A stretch of 64,000 bases of DNA, from contig NZ_JROZ02000001.1 in assembly GCF_000765665.2 (NCBI RefSeq), forward strand, positions 806,001 to 870,000. The letters run 5' to 3'. Source of the DNA: Helicobacter sp. MIT 05-5293. GTDB taxonomy: Bacteria; Campylobacterota; Campylobacteria; Campylobacterales; Helicobacteraceae. This document shows, in pieces, positions 8,754 to 20,081 of this stretch. Under the pieces are notes generated by a model, which made no database searches, was not told the origin of the DNA, and worked only from the letters and a program-made list of their open reading frames with translations. Every line of letters begins with the position of its first letter. Within the stretch, counting starts at the first letter, position 1. Position numbers and translations under genes: made by a program.

Positions 8754-10067
8754 TTGGACCCGTATTCGTCGGTTTTGATGTTTATTCTAGCATTAGCATT
8801 AGTTTTTGTTAATGCTTTTTTTGTAGTTTCTGAATTCGCAATTGTAAAAGTGCGAAAAACGAAACTTGAGGAGCTTTCAAAAAATGGTGTAAAAAATGCT
8901 AATCTTGCCCTAAAAATTAGCAATGCTCTTGATACCTATCTTAGTGCTACTCAACTAGGTATCACTTTAGCCTCATTGGCATTAGGTTGGATTAGCGAAA
9001 ATGCTGTTGTTCAGCTTATAGAGTATCCTTTCTTGCATTTATTTGGGCAATATCCTCTTCTCATTCATACAATTGCTTCTATTATTGCATTTATTTTTAT
9101 TACTCTACTTCATGTAGTTCTTGGAGAACTTGTGCCAAAATCAATCGCCATTACGAAAGCTGAAAAGGTTGTGCTTCTCATAGCGAAACCACTTTATGCT
9201 TTTAGAATCATCTTTTCTCCGCTTATTAAACTTTTCGATTCACTTGCTGCTTTCTTTTTACATCTTATCCATATTGAACCAGCCAAAGAAAGCGATTTGG
9301 CTCATTCTGAAGAAGAACTCAAAATTATTGTGGGAGAAAGTCTAAGAGGAGGCTATATTGACTCTATTGAAGGTGAGATTATTAAAAATGCTGTAGATTT
9401 TTCTGATACTCTCGCCAAAGAAATTATGACTCCCCGCAAAGATATGATCTGTCTTGATGCACAAAATCAATATGAAGAGAATATCAAAATTATTTTAGAA
9501 ACAAATCATACACGCTATCCTTATTATCAAGATTCTAAAGATAATATATTGGGAATGATACATATTAGAGACCTGTTTAAGAATACGATTAACGGTGGTG
9601 AGAAAAATCTCTCCAAACTTGTAAGGAATATGATTATCGTGCCAGAAACTGCACATATTTCACAGATTCTTGATAGTATGAATCGCCAACAAATCCATAC
9701 TGCGCTCGTTGTTGATGAATATGGTGGCACTTCAGGGCTTTTAACGATGGAAGATATTATTGAAGAAATTATGGGGGATATATCTGATGAACATGACTTA
9801 AAGATTGAAGACATCAGACAGATTGATAAGGATACTTATGAGATTAACGGGAAACTTGGATTGGAAAATATTGAAGAAATGTTTAATATCACCTTTAGCA
9901 ACACAAACGATCATGTTACCATCGGTGGATATGTGTTTGGCTTACTCGGACGTTTGCCTGTAGTCAAAGACAGAATCTCTGATGAAAATTGCGAGTTTGA
10001 AGTGCTTGAGATGGACGGAGCGAGAATCCAAAAACTTCGCATTATCACTCATCAAAATAAGAATTGA
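8754..10067 (+). CDS. CNNM/HlyC-CorC family protein with CBS pair
   Basis: A 437-residue membrane protein. Residues about 5-190 form the DUF21/CNNM transmembrane domain ('ALVFVNAFFVVSEFAIVKVR'), about 210-335 a tandem CBS pair ('EIMTPRKDMICLD', 'VVDEYGGTSGLLTMEDIIEEIMG'), and about 345-430 the CorC/HlyC transporter-associated domain. The start is TTG 8754 because AAGGAG lies at 8743-8748, five bases upstream; the first ATG (8775) has no such site. Relatives are often labelled hemolysin (TlyC), but magnesium or other divalent-cation transport or its control is the better-supported role. It follows the phosphate permease, as in H. pylori. Confidence 0.88.
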   Translation: MDPYSSVLMFILALALVFVNAFFVVSEFAIVKVRKTKLEELSKNGVKNANLALKISNALDTYLSATQLGITLASLALGWISENAVVQLIEYPFLHLFGQYPLLIHTIASIIAFIFITLLHVVLGELVPKSIAITKAEKVVLLIAKPLYAFRIIFSPLIKLFDSLAAFFLHLIHIEPAKESDLAHSEEELKIIVGESLRGGYIDSIEGEIIKNAVDFSDTLAKEIMTPRKDMICLDAQNQYEENIKIILETNHTRYPYYQDSKDNILGMIHIRDLFKNTINGGEKNLSKLVRNMIIVPETAHISQILDSMNRQQIHTALVVDEYGGTSGLLTMEDIIEEIMGDISDEHDLKIEDIRQIDKDTYEINGKLGLENIEEMFNITFSNTNDHVTIGGYVFGLLGRLPVVKDRISDENCEFEVLEMDGARIQKLRIITHQNKN

Positions 10068-10120
10068 TGTTACTCCAAACTAAAAAGAAAAGAATTTTAG
10101 GTGATTGCTCACGAATTTTA

Positions 10121-10140
10121 GAGAATCTTACCCGATTCTC
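10121..10140. terminator. Convergent-junction hairpin GAGAATC / GATTCTC
   Basis: GAGAATC (10121-10127) and GATTCTC (10134-10140) form a perfect seven-pair stem with a six-base loop. The hemE stop codon lies in the loop, and the CNNM gene ends 53 bases before it. A hairpin here can end transcripts from both sides. The arms contain the over-represented word AGAATC/GATTCT. No strong U-run follows. Confidence 0.5.
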
Positions 10141-11156
10141 ATAGACTTTTCTCTCACCATACGCACAAGCTCTATGGCATTTTCACGAGGTAAATTAGGA
10201 ATCATACCATGTCCAAGATTAAAAATAAACCCTGCTTGTTTGCCCATAACAGCAAAAATTTCATCGATACCTTGCTCCATTAATTCACGATTATATAATC
10301 TTGCAGGTTCAAGATTCCCTTGTAAAACATATTTTTGCCCAAGTATTTTTTTGGCAAGATCTATCGGAGTGCTCCAATCTACTCCAAATACATCAAATGT
10401 GCCATCAATACGATCTAAGTATCCTGCAATACCTTTAGGAAAAACAATGATAGGAATCGAAGGATATTTTTGCTTGATTTCGTGAGCGATGTCCTTAATA
10501 TATTTCCAGCTGTATTCAAAATAAGCCGAACGCTCCAATGCTGAAGCCCACGAATCAAATATCATCACTGCATTTGCACCTGCACGAATCTGCTCCTCCA
10601 AATATCCTTTTAACTCATGGGTAATGCGTGCTAATAAAGTATGTAAAACATCAGATTCTTGATAAAGCATTTGTTTGCTTTTAATATATGTTTTACTCCC
10701 CTCTCCTTCAATCATATAAGTTGCCAATGTCCAAGGTGATCCACAAAAACCAATCAATGCCTTATCGGGAGCAAGTTTTGAGCGAACAGAACTTAAAGTA
10801 TCATACACATAGTCTAATTTTTTATAAGCATTTTTTTGTAGATTCTGAATATCTGATTGATGCTGTATAGTTTGAGTAAATTTTGGTCCCTCACCTGCAA
10901 TAAACTCTAAAGGTAATCCCATTTCCAATGGTATGACCAAAATATCACTAAATAAAATCGCCGCATCAACATCAAGAATCTCTATGGGTTGAAGTGTTAC
11001 TTCTGTGGCTAGTGCGACATTCTTACACAAATCCAAGAAGCTCCCCGCTTTTGCTCTTGTCGCTTTGTATTCACTCAAATACCTTCCCGCTTGCCGCATA
11101 AGCCAAATAGGCGTATAAGGCGTATTTTTTTTGAAACACGCATCAACAAATATCAT
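10128..11156 (-). CDS. hemE: Uroporphyrinogen decarboxylase HemE
   Basis: HemE removes four carboxyl groups from uroporphyrinogen III to give coproporphyrinogen III in the cytoplasm. The 342-residue protein has '[15 protein letters not shown]' near residues 16-30 with the substrate-binding arginines, '[16 protein letters not shown]' near 66-80 with the catalytic aspartate, and '[16 protein letters not shown]' near 135-150. Length is normal for the family. The ATG overlaps the asd stop codon (ATGA), so the two genes are translationally coupled although their pathways are unrelated. Other heme genes in this window (hemC, hemA, hemJ) are not linked to it. Confidence 0.95.
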   Translation of the reverse strand: MIFVDACFKKNTPYTPIWLMRQAGRYLSEYKATRAKAGSFLDLCKNVALATEVTLQPIEILDVDAAILFSDILVIPLEMGLPLEFIAGEGPKFTQTIQHQSDIQNLQKNAYKKLDYVYDTLSSVRSKLAPDKALIGFCGSPWTLATYMIEGEGSKTYIKSKQMLYQESDVLHTLLARITHELKGYLEEQIRAGANAVMIFDSWASALERSAYFEYSWKYIKDIAHEIKQKYPSIPIIVFPKGIAGYLDRIDGTFDVFGVDWSTPIDLAKKILGQKYVLQGNLEPARLYNRELMEQGIDEIFAVMGKQAGFIFNLGHGMIPNLPRENAIELVRMVREKSMRIG

Positions 11157-12187
11157 TCAGACTCCTGAAATTCAATCCACTTTTGAGCAATCCTCACTGC
11201 ATTAGTAGCTGCTCCTACACGAATCTGATCAGCCACGCACCATAAATGCAAAATATGCTTATCAAAATGATCTTCACGGATTCTGCCTACATAAGTTTGA
11301 TCCGTATCTGCCGCAAGCATAGGCATCGGGTAGATTTTAGAATGTGGCTCATCGGCAAGCACAACATTAGGAGATTCAGACAGAATCTTTTGAGCATCTT
11401 TTGCACTTACAATATTCTTAAAAGTAATCGTTAATGCTTCACTATGACTTCTAAGCACAGGCACTCGGACGCAAGTCGCACTCACAGCAAAATTTGAGTG
11501 CATAATCTTGTTTGTTTCATAGATCATTTTCATTTCTTCTTTTGTATAATCATTAGGCATAAAAACATCAATATGAGGAATGACATTCAGTGCAATTCGA
11601 TGAGGGAAAGCGACGGCTTCCGCTTCCTCGAGCTTAAACGCAAAAAATGCCTGCATTTGCATTACAAGCTCTTCCATACCCTTTTTACCCGCACCGCTCA
11701 CTGCTTGATAAGTGCTTACATCTACTCTTTGTATCTCAAACATCTTATGTAAAGGTGAAAGAACATGCACCATTTGTATAGTTGAACAATTAGGGTTAGC
11801 AATAATGCCTTTTTTATGCCATTGTTTAATATCATCAGGATTGACTTCAGGGACGACAAGTGGTATATCTTCTTCCATACGGAAATGGCTTGTATTGTCA
11901 ATCACAACTGCACCTGCTTTTACAGCACTTGGAGCATATCTCGCACTCACAGAAGAACCCGCAGAGAAAAATGCAATCTCTATATTTTCTTTTTGGAAAA
12001 TATCATCAGTCGTTTCAAGAATCTGATAAGTTTGCCCTTGAAATTCAATTTCCTTACCAGCACTTCTTGAACTCGCAAGAGGCACGATTTTCGCCACAGG
12101 GAATTTTTGTTCTTCTAAAATCTTAAAGATTTCTTCTCCCACAGCCCCGCTTGCACCCACAACACCAATCACATATTTTTTTTTCAA
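11153..12187 (-). CDS. asd: Aspartate-semialdehyde dehydrogenase
   Basis: Asd reduces aspartyl-4-phosphate to aspartate semialdehyde, feeding diaminopimelate, lysine, threonine and methionine synthesis; it supplies the DAP that MurE uses. I start it at TTG 12187 because AAGGAG (12195-12200 on this strand) lies seven bases upstream and the protein then begins MKKKYVIG directly before the nucleotide-binding '[10 protein letters not shown]' (8-17). An ATG 11 codons earlier has no ribosome site. The catalytic cysteine is Cys134 in 'NPNCSTIQM'. The length of 344 residues fits the family. Confidence 0.94.
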   Translation of the reverse strand: MKKKYVIGVVGASGAVGEEIFKILEEQKFPVAKIVPLASSRSAGKEIEFQGQTYQILETTDDIFQKENIEIAFFSAGSSVSARYAPSAVKAGAVVIDNTSHFRMEEDIPLVVPEVNPDDIKQWHKKGIIANPNCSTIQMVHVLSPLHKMFEIQRVDVSTYQAVSGAGKKGMEELVMQMQAFFAFKLEEAEAVAFPHRIALNVIPHIDVFMPNDYTKEEMKMIYETNKIMHSNFAVSATCVRVPVLRSHSEALTITFKNIVSAKDAQKILSESPNVVLADEPHSKIYPMPMLAADTDQTYVGRIREDHFDKHILHLWCVADQIRVGAATNAVRIAQKWIEFQESE

Positions 12188-12389
12188 ATCCCAACTCCTT
12201 TTTGTTCTTGAAAACTCCATAAACTTCTTAGTTTAACATATTTTATTCAATTAAATATCAATAAAATGCGCATTTTATCAAAATTAGATTCTACAAAACT
12301 CTCCTTTAAAAATATTGAGAATCCAATACAAATCAAACTCTATAGATTCAATTACTTATAATTTAAGAAAATTCAAATAAAGGTTTAGA

Positions 12390-12395
12390 TACAAT
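12390..12395 (+). promoter_or_regulatory. Candidate -10 box (TACAAT) for tRNA-Val
   Basis: TACAAT at 12390-12395 lies 33 bases before the tRNA and fits the Campylobacterota sigma-70 -10 consensus, with AT-rich sequence upstream. Another match, TATAAT at 12357-12362, could be used instead. Neither has a recognisable -35 box, which is usual in this group. Confidence 0.4.
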
Positions 12396-12428
12396 CATTT
12401 CCTTTAAACAATAAAACAAAACAAACAC

Positions 12429-12504
12429 GATCGCGTAGCTCAGTTGGTAGAGCACTACCTTGACATGGTAGTGGTCGCTGGTTCAAGTCCAGTCGTGATC
12501 ACCA
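12429..12504 (+). tRNA. tRNA-Val (anticodon GAC)
   Basis: A 76-base cloverleaf. The acceptor arm GATCGCG pairs with CGTGATC with one G.T pair, the D arm is GCTC/GAGC, and the anticodon stem CTACC/GGTAG holds the loop TTGACAT (anticodon GAC, reading GUC and GUU). The T arm is GCTGG/CCAGT around TTCAAGT, with a terminal G.T pair. The 3' CCA is encoded. It stands alone between asd and lspA on the opposite strand to both. Confidence 0.97.
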
Positions 12505-12607
12505 TCAATATTAAATCTCTTAAATTCAACCAAATCCAACTTAGATTAAATATTTTTAGAATCTTAAAGATTACCTAAGTTAATTTGGCAATCAAATTAT
12601 AAGTGAT

Positions 12608-13135
12608 TTAGCATGATTCTTTATTGTGCAGATTTGAAGTTTTTTGTGCTATCATCTGCCATAATATCCATACCACACTAATATCAATCATCACATCAGC
12701 AAGATTAAAAATCGCAAAATCAAACCAATAATGCCAATACACATAATCAACCACGCCTTCATGTATAAAACGATCAAGAACATTAGAAAATCCCGCACCA
12801 ATCAAAATACCTAAAGGCATATAATGCTTAATAAAAAAATCGCTGCACATTGCGCCGATAAGTAAAGCAAATAAAAAAATGATTTGAATATATTTAAGAT
12901 AATGTTCAAGAAAACTAAACATTGAAAAAGCCACACCTTTATTATACACTAAAGCATAGCCACCGATAGTGAGTGCTTCGCTATCCCACATAAAACCTCG
13001 AAGCATAATCACCTTAACATATTGATCCAATACCAAAGCAGTCAAACACAAAATCACAAAAACAATCCCATGTTTGATGCTTAGATTCTGACAATGCTCA
13101 AGGCAGTGCTTGAAAAACTCTTTTATTTTTAGCAT
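12608..13135 (-). CDS. lspA: Lipoprotein signal peptidase LspA
   Basis: LspA is the inner-membrane aspartic peptidase that cleaves signal peptides of diacylated prolipoproteins; several substrates are encoded in this window. From ATG 13135 the protein has 175 residues, with four hydrophobic segments and the catalytic aspartates in 'GFSNVLDRFIHEGVVDYV' and 'FAIFNLADVMID'. 'LVYNKGVAFSMF' is the other conserved element. A TTG one codon upstream is possible. It follows glmM by 13 bases on the same strand, as in H. pylori, so it is probably cotranscribed with it. Confidence 0.94.
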   Translation of the reverse strand: MLKIKEFFKHCLEHCQNLSIKHGIVFVILCLTALVLDQYVKVIMLRGFMWDSEALTIGGYALVYNKGVAFSMFSFLEHYLKYIQIIFLFALLIGAMCSDFFIKHYMPLGILIGAGFSNVLDRFIHEGVVDYVYWHYWFDFAIFNLADVMIDISVVWILWQMIAQKTSNLHNKESC

Positions 13136-13148
13136 CAAATCTCTTTAA

Positions 13149-14516
13149 TTACGCATCATTATTTAAATGCTTTTGGAAAAAATCGACAAGCATTTTGACT
13201 TGTGAATCAACACTTTGGGCATCTTTACCCTCTACTAAGATTCTAAGTTTATTTTCAGTGCCAGAATAACGCACTAAATGCCGATTACCAGATTGTGAGA
13301 TAGTATTAAGCATTTCTTTTAATCCTGTAATTTTTTCTAAAGGTTTTTTATGTGCTACATTCAAATTAAACATTTGGCTAGGATAAAGCTCAAAGGGATT
13401 AAGGGCATCTTTGCTGCTTTTGTTGCTTGTAAGCAGTAAAGACAACACTTGTAAGGCACTTACTAAACCATCGCCGGTTTTTGCATAATCGCTAAAAATA
13501 ATATGCCCACTACTTTCTCCTCCAAAATTTAAATCATATTTTTGCATTTCTTCCCACACATACTTATCTCCAACATTACAACGATGAAGCTTGATATGAT
13601 GAGATTTTAAAAATTCTTCCAAAGCGAGATTGCTCATAAGTGTCGCAACAATCGCATCATTCTTCAAATCGCCAATTTGCTTTTGATACACAGCCAAAGC
13701 ACCAATCAACTTATCGCCATCAACAATATTTCCCTCATTGTCTACGACAACGATTCTGTCTGCATCACCATCAAGAGCAAAACCGACATCAGCACGATAG
13801 GTTTTGACCTCATTTGCTAAAATATCAGGGTGCATTGCACCGCATTGTTCATTAATATTGAATCCATTAGGTTTGTTGTTAATCACAATCACATCTGCAC
13901 CCAATTCTTTTAAAACGGTGGGTGCAACACGATAAGCTGCACCATTTGCACAATCACACACGATTCTCATACCCTTTAATGTAAGATGTTTGGGGAAAGA
14001 ATTTTTAATATGCACGATATATCGCCCCACAACATCATCAATACGCTTTGAAGAACCAATTTCATATCCTTTTTTCAAATCATGTGTGAGAATCCCTTCA
14101 TTGTGATAGTATGATTCAATGCTTTCTTCTTCTTGTTGATCAAGTTTATATCCAGAGTGATTAAAAAACTTTATCCCATTATCGTCAAAAGGATTATGGC
14201 TTGCACTGATCATTATGCCCGCATCACACCGCATATCTTCTGTCAAAAATGCCACAGCAGGGGTAGGCATAGGACCAATTTGTATCACATCATAACCTAC
14301 TGACACAAGGCTTGCGACAAGAGCATTTTCAATCATATAACCGCTACGGCGTGTATCTTTACCGACAAGAATCTTATTACTCAAAGAATGTGTGCGAAAA
14401 TGTATTCCTGCACTCGTGCCTAGCCTGATTACACTTGAAGGCGTAATTACTTCACCTGCCCTACCCCTTACACCATCAGTGCCAAAAATCTTTGCCCTTG
14501 TTTCTTTAGACTTCAT
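13149..14516 (-). CDS. glmM: Phosphoglucosamine mutase GlmM
   Basis: GlmM converts glucosamine-6-phosphate to glucosamine-1-phosphate, the precursor of UDP-GlcNAc for peptidoglycan and LPS. In the 455-residue protein the active-site loop ISASHNPF places the phosphoserine at residue 106. The metal-binding DGDADR follows in '[16 protein letters not shown]', and the phosphate-binding '[15 protein letters not shown]' lies near the C-terminus. In H. pylori this gene (also called ureC) is a standard diagnostic marker. It is divergent from rpsT and leads into lspA. Confidence 0.96.
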   Translation of the reverse strand: MKSKETRAKIFGTDGVRGRAGEVITPSSVIRLGTSAGIHFRTHSLSNKILVGKDTRRSGYMIENALVASLVSVGYDVIQIGPMPTPAVAFLTEDMRCDAGIMISASHNPFDDNGIKFFNHSGYKLDQQEEESIESYYHNEGILTHDLKKGYEIGSSKRIDDVVGRYIVHIKNSFPKHLTLKGMRIVCDCANGAAYRVAPTVLKELGADVIVINNKPNGFNINEQCGAMHPDILANEVKTYRADVGFALDGDADRIVVVDNEGNIVDGDKLIGALAVYQKQIGDLKNDAIVATLMSNLALEEFLKSHHIKLHRCNVGDKYVWEEMQKYDLNFGGESSGHIIFSDYAKTGDGLVSALQVLSLLLTSNKSSKDALNPFELYPSQMFNLNVAHKKPLEKITGLKEMLNTISQSGNRHLVRYSGTENKLRILVEGKDAQSVDSQVKMLVDFFQKHLNNDA

Positions 14517-14608
14517 ATATTTTCTCCTTAAATACTTTTAAACTGCATTTAATCAAACTTTTGGCACAATTTTGCCTTAAATTTTTTTATAAAAGGATTA
14601 ATGGAGCT

Positions 14609-14881
14609 ATGGCAAATCATAAATCTGCAGAAAAACGCATTCGACAAACCAAAAAACGCACTGAACGAAATCGCTACTACAAAACGCGTATTAAAAATAT
14701 TATACGTGATGTTCGTGAAGCGGTAGCTAATCAAGATGTTCCTAAGGCTCAAGAAGCACTCAAAGTTGCTAATAAAGAATTGCATAAATATGTCAGCAAA
14801 GGTATTTTGAAAAAGAACACTGCTGCACGCAAAGTTTCTCGATTGAATGCAAGTGTGAAAAAAATCGCTAAACCTGCTTAA
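14609..14881 (+). CDS. rpsT: 30S ribosomal protein S20
   Basis: S20 binds 16S rRNA near its 5' domain and helix 44. The 90-residue protein begins [13 protein letters not shown] and is rich in Lys, Arg and Ala, as expected. ATG 14609 is chosen because that N-terminus is the conserved one; AAAGGA lies further upstream and GGAG only two bases before the ATG, so the ribosome site is not ideal. Longer in-frame starts upstream add a hydrophobic stretch that S20 never has. prfA follows after five bases, so the two are cotranscribed. Confidence 0.95.
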   Translation: MANHKSAEKRIRQTKKRTERNRYYKTRIKNIIRDVREAVANQDVPKAQEALKVANKELHKYVSKGILKKNTAARKVSRLNASVKKIAKPA

Positions 14882-14886
14882 TTTTA

Positions 14887-15954
14887 ATGCTCATTAATAA
14901 ACTCAAGCCCATAGTTGCTCGATACGATGAGATTTCTGATATTCTCTCTTCGCATTCGATTCTCTCTGACATCAAGCAAATTACAGCATTGAGCAAAGAG
15001 CAAAGCGACATTGAAGATATTGTTCAAAGCGCAAAAAAATATTTTCAAGTTCTTGATTCTATTGCACAAAACAAATCTTTGCTTGAAGACAAAGAGCTTG
15101 GAGAACTTGCCAAAGAAGAGCTTAAAGATTTAGAATCTCAAAAAGCTACCATAGAAGAAGAAATCAAAATTTTACTCATTCCTAAAGACCCAAATGATAG
15201 TAAAAATATTTATTTGGAGATTCGAGCGGGCACAGGTGGTGATGAAGCGGGAATCTTTGTGGGTGATTTGTTTAAAGCATATTGTCGCTATGCGGATTTG
15301 CAAAAATGGAAAGTAGAGATTATGAGCTCAAGTGAAAACAATGTAGGTGGCTATAAGGAAGTAATAGCTCTAGTTAAAGGAAATGGAGCATATTCCAAAC
15401 TCAAATACGAGGGTGGCACTCATCGTGTTCAGAGAGTCCCCGAAACAGAATCTCAAGGACGCATTCATACTTCAGCTATCACCGTGGCAATTATGCCAGA
15501 GGTTGATGATGTGCAAATAGATATTAACCCTAGTGATTTAAAAATTGATGTTTTTCGTAGTAGCGGACACGGAGGACAAAGTGTGAATACGACAGATTCT
15601 GCTGTGAGAATCACACATATTCCTACAGGCATCAGTGTATCTATGCAAGATGAAAAATCCCAGCACAAAAATAAAGACAAAGCAATGAAGATTCTCAAAG
15701 CCCGACTTTACGAAGCAGAGCTTGAAGCACAAAATGCACAAAACAAGCAAGCGCGTAAAAATCAAGTGGGCAGTGGAGATAGGAGTGAAAGAATCCGCAC
15801 TTATAATTACCCTCAAAACCGCTTAACTGATCATCGTATAGGCTTAACACTTTATAGTCTTGAAGAGATTATGCTTGGGGGGTTGCTTGATGAGATTATT
15901 AATCCCTTGATTGCCCATGCACAAAGTCAAGCTATGGGAGGCTTAGAAGAATGA
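14887..15954 (+). CDS. prfA: Peptide chain release factor 1
   Basis: RF1 reads UAA and UAG stop codons and triggers release of the nascent chain. The 355-residue protein has the stop-recognition tripeptide PET at 185-187 (PxT class, typical of RF1 rather than RF2) and the catalytic GGQ at 229-231 within '[18 protein letters not shown]'. Its glutamine is the usual target of the PrmC methyltransferase. Its last codons overlap the ATG of the fucosyltransferase (ATGA at 15951-15954). Organisation with rpsT matches H. pylori; the gene appended downstream does not. Confidence 0.96.
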   Translation: MLINKLKPIVARYDEISDILSSHSILSDIKQITALSKEQSDIEDIVQSAKKYFQVLDSIAQNKSLLEDKELGELAKEELKDLESQKATIEEEIKILLIPKDPNDSKNIYLEIRAGTGGDEAGIFVGDLFKAYCRYADLQKWKVEIMSSSENNVGGYKEVIALVKGNGAYSKLKYEGGTHRVQRVPETESQGRIHTSAITVAIMPEVDDVQIDINPSDLKIDVFRSSGHGGQSVNTTDSAVRITHIPTGISVSMQDEKSQHKNKDKAMKILKARLYEAELEAQNAQNKQARKNQVGSGDRSERIRTYNYPQNRLTDHRIGLTLYSLEEIMLGGLLDEIINPLIAHAQSQAMGGLEE

Positions 15955-16956
15955 GCCAAAAACCAATCAAGAAAATTCATTTTTGTGATGGCGCAGTCAA
16001 AGGGAAGATTCTTAAAATCTTGCAAGAACATTATGAGATTATCCTTACAGACAAAGACCCTGATTATATATTTTACTCTGTAATGGGAGAAGAGCATATT
16101 AACTATGATGGGATTAGAATCTTCAGTTGCGGTGAAAATGTCCGAGCTGATTTTAATTTCTGTGATTATGCCCTCGGCTATGATTATATGCACTTTGAAG
16201 ATCGATACCTGCGCTACCCACTCTATCTCCATTATCAAAATGACACGCAAAAGACGGCAAATAAGCATTTGCATATCTCACCACAAACACTAAAAGATAA
16301 AACGCGTTTTTGCACTTTTGTCGTAAGCAATGGCAAAGCAGACGAACAACGCACACACTTTTTTGATATGTTGGAGCAATATAGCCACATAGACAGCGGT
16401 GGGCGATACAAAAATAATATTGGCAAATGTGTCGATGACAAAGACGCTTTCCTTAAAGAGGGTAAATTCAACATCGCTTTTGAAAATTCAAGCACCAATG
16501 GCTACACAACCGAGAAATTAATCCAAGCGTTTGCCGCTCAAACCATACCGATTTATTGGGGCGATGAAAGAGTGACTATGCCTTTAGATTCTAGCGGGGG
16601 GGGGGGTAAATCCAAAAGCTTTTGTTAATTGTCATTGTTACAAGAGTTTAGAAGAGGTTATAGCAGTTGTAAAATATCTTAATGAAAATGACAAAGCCTA
16701 TTTGGAAATGCTCTCTCAACCGAGTTTTTTAGATGATAATCATGAAGAAATTTTTGATAAAAAGCTTGAATCATTTTTACTCTTTATTTTTAATCAACCC
16801 TTAGATAAAGCTTATCGCAGAGGATTTGGACAATGGCGATGCAATCTCGAAAAACGTTATAAAAAATATCAAAAAGTGCGGAGATTGGCAAATACATTTG
16901 CAAATGGTTTTAAAAAACCTATACGCGCCTTAAAACATCTCTTCAAAAGATACTAA
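15951..16956 (+). CDS. Phase-variable GT10 fucosyltransferase, frame OFF
   Basis: This encodes an alpha-1,3/4-fucosyltransferase-type enzyme (GT10), which would add fucose to LPS O-chains to build Lewis-like antigens at the inner membrane or cytoplasm. Residues 61-78 ('[18 protein letters not shown]') and 172-205 ('[19 protein letters not shown]' then 'TIPIYWGD') carry the donor-site signature. A run of 11 G (16596-16606) breaks the frame: as written, translation stops at 16628 after 225 residues. With 10 or 13 G it would continue through '[18 protein letters not shown]' to the stop at 16956 (334 residues with G10). The downstream part matches the family C-terminus and ends in a basic amphipathic tail; no heptad repeats are seen. 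It overlaps prfA by four bases. Confidence 0.9.
16596..16606 (+). repeat. G11 tract, phase-variation switch in the fucosyltransferase
   Basis: Eleven consecutive G bases start exactly on a codon boundary of the fucosyltransferase frame. The intact downstream frame is offset by +1, so 10 or 13 G restores the full protein, 11 gives a stop after ten more codons and 12 gives an immediate TAA. Slipped-strand mispairing at such tracts is the established switching mechanism of Helicobacter fucosyltransferases. Confidence 0.93.
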
Positions 16957-16970
16957 AACAAGCTTTAAAT

Positions 16971-16996
16971 AAGATTCTAACGCCAATCAGAATCTT
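16971..16996. terminator. Bidirectional terminator hairpin AAGATTCT / AGAATCTT
   Basis: A perfect eight-pair inverted repeat (16971-16978 and 16989-16996) with a ten-base loop fills the 60-base gap between the convergent fucosyltransferase and ligA genes. Each arm is one copy of the over-represented word AGATTCT/AGAATCT. T-rich sequence follows on the + strand and an A/T-rich stretch on the other, so it probably stops both transcripts. Confidence 0.6.
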
Positions 16997-17016
16997 TACC
17001 TTATTCGATCTTTACA

Positions 17017-19014
<1,998 letters not shown>

Positions 19015-19058
19015 CTAAATTATGTATTTTTACGCTAGAATTATAACATTTTATTGCG

Positions 19059-19064
19059 TATAAT
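19059..19064 (+). promoter_or_regulatory. -10 box (TATAAT) of cheV
   Basis: A perfect TATAAT at 19059-19064, preceded by TGCG, lies 23 bases before the chosen cheV start. Transcription would begin near 19071, so a start codon upstream of the box (for example at 19054) cannot be used from this promoter. This supports TTG 19087 as the start. Confidence 0.6.
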
Positions 19065-19086
19065 TTCTAGTTTTTGGAGGCGAGCT

Positions 19087-20061
19087 TTGGCGCAAAAACA
19101 ATCACATATAGATCAAACGACTTCATTACATCTCAACAACGAGGTGCAGTTTTTATGTTTTACTTTAGAAGAAGAAATCGATGGTAAAAATCAGCTTTAC
19201 GCAATGAATGTATTTAAGATACGCGAGCTTATTTATTATAATAACGAGCTTACCGAGACAGCGGGGGACAATAGTGGAATCTTACTAGGATACTTAACCG
19301 TGCGTGATGAAACTATACCGCTAGTCGATATGAGAAGATGGTTATATTTTAGCAGACAAAATCCAGATCGTGATTTACGAGAATTTTCTCTCAATACTCC
19401 TAAGAGCCTTATAGCAATTTGTGATTTTTCTAACTGCACCGTGGGATTAAAAATACTTGGTGTAAAACATATTATTCACAAAAGCTGGAAAGACATTAAT
19501 GTAGAAAATGATTTTAGCTCTGAAGGAGATATAAAAATCACCGGCACGACCAAATACAGTGATGGTTCGATTGTGCAAATTATGGATGTAGAGCGAATGC
19601 TTGTTGATGCGTTTCCTTCGGGCAATGCTTCTAATGATCTAGAAATCAATGATTTACAAAAAATCGAAAGTGATAAAATTATTCTTCTCGCTGAAGATTC
19701 TAAAACTGCAGCCAAATCTTTGCAAAAAATCATCGAAAAACTTGATTTAAAATACTTTAGCTTCCCCAATGGCAAGGCATTGCTTGATTATCTCCATAAT
19801 CCGGGCATAGCAGCCAATATCGGGGCAATTATTACTGATTTGGAAATGCCTCTTATTTCGGGGTTTGAAGTGTTAAAGCAAATCAAAGAAACGCCAGCGA
19901 CTTGTCATATCCCTGTAATCATCAATTCATCAATGAGCTCTGATAGCAATTATCAAATGGCAGAGCGTCTCAAAGCTGATGGTTTTATTACCAAATCAAA
20001 CCCTGTAGAAATTGAACAATCTCTCCGACAAATTCTTGAGAATGTAAAATTTAATAATTAA
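19087..20061 (+). CDS. cheV: Chemotaxis protein CheV (CheW-REC)
   Basis: CheV couples chemoreceptors to CheA and adds a phosphorylatable receiver domain for adaptation. The 324-residue protein has a CheW-like domain at about 20-170 ('[15 protein letters not shown]', '[18 protein letters not shown]') and a receiver domain at about 190-324, with the phospho-acceptor near Asp251 ('AIITDLEMP') and the conserved lysine in 'DGFITKSN'. The start is TTG 19087: GGAGG lies six bases upstream and the resulting N-terminus matches H. pylori CheV1. It sits 20 bases before aspS. Confidence 0.92.
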   Translation: MAQKQSHIDQTTSLHLNNEVQFLCFTLEEEIDGKNQLYAMNVFKIRELIYYNNELTETAGDNSGILLGYLTVRDETIPLVDMRRWLYFSRQNPDRDLREFSLNTPKSLIAICDFSNCTVGLKILGVKHIIHKSWKDINVENDFSSEGDIKITGTTKYSDGSIVQIMDVERMLVDAFPSGNASNDLEINDLQKIESDKIILLAEDSKTAAKSLQKIIEKLDLKYFSFPNGKALLDYLHNPGIAANIGAIITDLEMPLISGFEVLKQIKETPATCHIPVIINSSMSSDSNYQMAERLKADGFITKSNPVEIEQSLRQILENVKFNN

Positions 20062-20081
20062 TCCAAAAAGGTCAAATATCA

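Noticed and set aside
14563-14575. Near match to a sigma-54 promoter (GG...GC) upstream of rpsT
   Set aside because: TTGGCACAATTTTGCC has GG and GC nine bases apart and not ten, and rpsT is not a gene expected under sigma-54. It is better read as AT-rich sequence around a possible -10.
16596-16628. The fucosyltransferase break as a simple sequencing error or a true pseudogene
   Set aside because: The break coincides exactly with an 11-G run, the frame is restored by one or two bases, and the downstream codons remain conserved, which fits phase variation. An error of one base in the tract cannot be excluded.
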